From Hoeflea sp. YIM 152468 (GTDB lineage: Bacteria > Pseudomonadota > Alphaproteobacteria > Rhizobiales > Rhizobiaceae), in NCBI RefSeq assembly GCF_029210485.1, contig NZ_JARGET010000019.1, forward strand, positions 1 through 64,000: a stretch of DNA of 64,000 bases. Reading direction: 5' to 3'. A program made the position numbers and the translations under genes. Positions 62,045-64,000 of the stretch are shown in pieces. How positions within the stretch are numbered: the stretch's first letter is position 1; each line of letters begins with the position of its first letter. A model generated the notes under the pieces. That model was not told where the DNA came from, ran no database searches, and saw only the letters and a program-made list of their open reading frames with translations.

Positions 62045-63445
62045 ATGAGCACGACCCCTCCCCTTGTCAGCCGCCGCGCCCTGCTTGCCAGCCTTGCTGG
62101 CGCCAGCGCGGCAGGCTTGTTCGCACCGATGGAACCGGCTTCGGCCGCCGCCGGCGACCTGTTCACCCGGATTGACCTGCGCGGCGGCCACGACGCCGAT
62201 CTGGCCGGCTTGCTGCCCGATGCGGCCGACGACCAGAGCCGCCGGTTTCAGCGCGCCATTGACGCGGCGGCGGCGGGCGGGCGGATCCTGCGGCTGCCGC
62301 CCGGAACCTTTGTCGTCTCCAACATCACCCTGCCCGAGGGCGCAAGGATTGCCGGCGTGCCCGGCGCCACACGGCTGATCTATGGCGGCCGCGGCCACGG
62401 ATTTGTGGCCGAAGGCGCGCGCCGGATCGAACTGTCGGGGCTGGTGCTCGACGGCGCCAACCAGCGGCTGGGCGAACATGTGTCGGGGCTTGTGCATCTG
62501 CGCGGGGTGGCGGAGGCGGTGATCGAGAATGTCAGCCTCGCCGGCGCCGATGGCCATGGCGTGTTGCTCGAAGCCTGCGGCGGGCGGATCCATCATTGCG
62601 AGATTTCCGGAGCCCGGCTGGCGGGCATCTATGCGGTGGAAAGCCGCGGGCTGGCGATCACCGGCAATGTGGTGCGCGACTGCGCCAATGGCGGCATTCT
62701 GGTGCATCGCTGGTCGGCGGGCGAGGACGGGACGCTGATTGACGGCAACCGGGTGATGCGGATAGCGGCGCGGGTCGGCGGCACCGGCCAGAACGGCAAC
62801 GGCATCAACATCTTCCGCGCCGGCCATGTGATGGTGAGGGGCAACCATGTCTCCGATTGCGCCTTCTCGGCCATCCGCGCCAATTCCGCCAGCAATATCC
62901 AGATCGTCTCCAACCAGGCGATCCGCGCGGGCGAGACCGCGATCTATGCCGAATTCTCGTTTGAGGGCGCGGTGATTGCGTCGAACCTGATCGATGGCGG
63001 CACGGTGGGGATCTCGGTGGCCAATTTCAACGAGGGCGGGCGGCTGGCGGTGGTCCAGGGCAACATCATCCGCAATCTGAGCACGCAAGGCCCCTACCCG
63101 GCCGAATATGCCGGTTTCGGCATCGGCATGGCAATCGAGGCGGATGCGGCGGTCAGCGGCAACGTCATCGAGGGCGCGCCGAAATGGGGGGTGCTGATGG
63201 GCTGGGGGCCGTTTCTCAGGGCGGTCAATTTTTCCGCCAACACGGTTCGCGATTGCGGCGCCGGGGTCGCCGTCTCGGTGGTCGAGGGCGCCGGTGCGGC
63301 GCTGATTTCGAACAACATGTTCGATGCCACCCCCGATGGCGCGATCATCGGCTGCCGCTGGAACGAGGTGGTGACCGGCGACCTGGCCCGGGCTGGCGCA
63401 GACCGGTTCAGGCATTTGACCATTGACCGCAACGCGGTGGCCTGA
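62045..63445 (+). CDS. Tat-translocated beta-helix repeat protein (TIGR03808 type)
   Basis: The 466-residue protein has a twin-arginine signal (SRRALLASLAGASAAGLF...ASAAAG). It is followed by a right-handed beta-helix with repeated short turns such as NITLPEGARIAGVPG, IENVSLAGADGHGVLLEACGGRIHHCEISGARLAGIYAVE and GNVVRDCANGGILVHR. These fit the TIGR03808 family of rhizobial periplasmic repetitive proteins. It resembles pectate-lyase-like helices, but no catalytic residues are evident, so enzymatic activity is uncertain. Translation starts ATG 62045. Confidence 0.9.
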   Translation: MSTTPPLVSRRALLASLAGASAAGLFAPMEPASAAAGDLFTRIDLRGGHDADLAGLLPDAADDQSRRFQRAIDAAAAGGRILRLPPGTFVVSNITLPEGARIAGVPGATRLIYGGRGHGFVAEGARRIELSGLVLDGANQRLGEHVSGLVHLRGVAEAVIENVSLAGADGHGVLLEACGGRIHHCEISGARLAGIYAVESRGLAITGNVVRDCANGGILVHRWSAGEDGTLIDGNRVMRIAARVGGTGQNGNGINIFRAGHVMVRGNHVSDCAFSAIRANSASNIQIVSNQAIRAGETAIYAEFSFEGAVIASNLIDGGTVGISVANFNEGGRLAVVQGNIIRNLSTQGPYPAEYAGFGIGMAIEADAAVSGNVIEGAPKWGVLMGWGPFLRAVNFSANTVRDCGAGVAVSVVEGAGAALISNNMFDATPDGAIIGCRWNEVVTGDLARAGADRFRHLTIDRNAVA

Positions 63446-64000
63446 GGGCTTGTGGCGCCGCGCCCGAGAGCGGGCGCAGGCAATCGCTCCGCGCGGCAGA
63501 ACCGCCGGAGTGTCGAGCAGAGAAAACCGGGTCCGGAGGGCCGCGCGCGGGCTGCGCCTCTGAAATCTGGTAGTCTGGGGTGGCGCGTTCCGCGCGCGGG
63601 CCCGAAATTTGCCGGATGATGTCCGCATCCGACAGGCGGCGCCTCGCACTCTGCGGACTGTTACCTCCGCCCGGATTGCTCCTGTTGCAGCCTGGACAGG
63701 CCGCAAGAGTGGTTTTCGGGGATCCGGCACGGACGCTGAAGGTCATCGACCCGTCATGTCCGCCACAGGCCCGGTCCGAATTCCCGGTTCCTCACCCGCC
63801 ATTTGGCTGGCAGGCCCCGAAATCCGGCCCGGTGGCTGGCTTTGCACGGCCCGCCTCGCGGCAGGCCGCCCGCCAGCGGAGCCCCCGATGGCCTCCGCCT
63901 CCTCCCGGGCCTGCCGCACGTTAGGGCAGTTCCCGAAAGGCCTTCCTCCCGCCTGGCTCGAAACGTTCGCGATCCATCCGGCAGCGGAAGCGCACCAAGT
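63446..64000. other. non-coding end of window
   Basis: The last 555 bases are GC-rich with repeated GCGCGCGGG-like stretches but no frame with a recognisable protein, no convincing ribosome-binding site and no tRNA. A 114-codon plus-strand frame at 63580-63924 lacks family similarity and is dominated by Pro, Arg and Ala, as expected by chance. The next gene probably begins outside the window. Confidence 0.5.

Noticed and set aside
63580-63924. 114-codon frame at the window end
   Set aside because: Pro/Arg/Ala-rich with no start signal or homology; likely chance in GC-rich DNA.

Overview
This 64 kb window is a GC-rich chromosomal segment of an alphaproteobacterium, almost certainly of the order Hyphomicrobiales (Rhizobiales); a Rhizobiaceae or Hoeflea-like marine or soil genus fits, but the genus cannot be fixed from the sequence alone. 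The evidence is the circularly permuted (two-piece) tmRNA gene at about 38.1-38.4 kb, typical alphaproteobacterial gene sets (ilvI-ilvN, divergent miaA/serB, hflK-hflC-DUF2065-degP, thyA-folA, sspB-DUF4169-RHH) and a TIGR03808 Tat-exported beta-helix protein. Nearly all the DNA is high GC and densely coding. The exception is the first 0.6 kb, which is more AT-rich and carries a DUF2513 gene.

Layout. 0-0.7 kb: AT-richer patch with a DUF2513 gene. 0.7-4.8 kb: catabolic operon on the minus strand (FadR-type GntR regulator, TRAP transporter dctP-dctQ-dctM, rpiB-like isomerase), with a FadR-like palindrome upstream and a UUCG hairpin after dctP. 5.2-16.3 kb: mixed housekeeping and accessory genes (lipoprotein, pdxJ, AlkB-type hydroxylase, globin-coupled chemoreceptor, LysE exporter, Tag-like glycosylase, spermidine-synthase fold protein, HxlR regulator with a DUF1330 gene, RecD-like helicase). 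15.9-17.0 kb: NsrR-type regulator divergent from a group III truncated haemoglobin, a probable nitric-oxide defence pair. 17.0-18.8 kb: cobalt-type nitrile hydratase operon (alpha, beta, accessory), divergent from an NAD(P)-binding/DoxX-like fusion. 20.6-22.6 kb: LysE exporter, aldo/keto reductase, small secreted protein. 22.6-25.2 kb: ilvI-ilvN behind a leader peptide and a rho-independent attenuator. 25.3-28.1 kb: HerA-like ATPase and a diguanylate cyclase. 28.2-37.9 kb: housekeeping core (miaA | serB-GNAT, degP, DUF2065, hflC, hflK, folA, thyA, BNR-repeat protein, DUF2853).

38-45 kb: ssrA (tmRNA), sspB (the adaptor that hands tmRNA-tagged proteins to ClpXP), two small conserved genes, a 1,271-residue AsmA protein and a D-lactate/glycolate-type FAD oxidase. 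45-54.7 kb: thioesterase, ClC chloride channel, MAPEG protein, a second diguanylate cyclase, an orphan Flp pilin, the UvrD/PcrA helicase, a fatty-acid desaturase, polysaccharide deacetylase and YchJ. 54.8-58.5 kb: MttB-superfamily methyltransferase plus a GcvT-like protein and a divergent LysR regulator, a likely quaternary-amine demethylation module. 58.5-63.4 kb: CorA, AhpD-like protein, Tat-exported dienelactone hydrolase, small conserved proteins and the TIGR03808 protein. The last 0.55 kb shows no convincing gene.

The most noteworthy sequence-level observations are: (i) an undeclared leader peptide with an Ile-Leu-Val-Val run and a textbook terminator ahead of ilvI, apparently transcribed from a promoter that would make the leader nearly leaderless; (ii) the permuted ssrA gene within 300 bp of sspB; (iii) a dispersed 65-bp palindromic intergenic repeat (two clear copies and one decayed copy); (iv) miaA and serB with interlocking start codons (CATG); (v) the MttB/GcvT/LysR module lacking a local corrinoid protein; and (vi) candidate operators near the GntR and NsrR genes.
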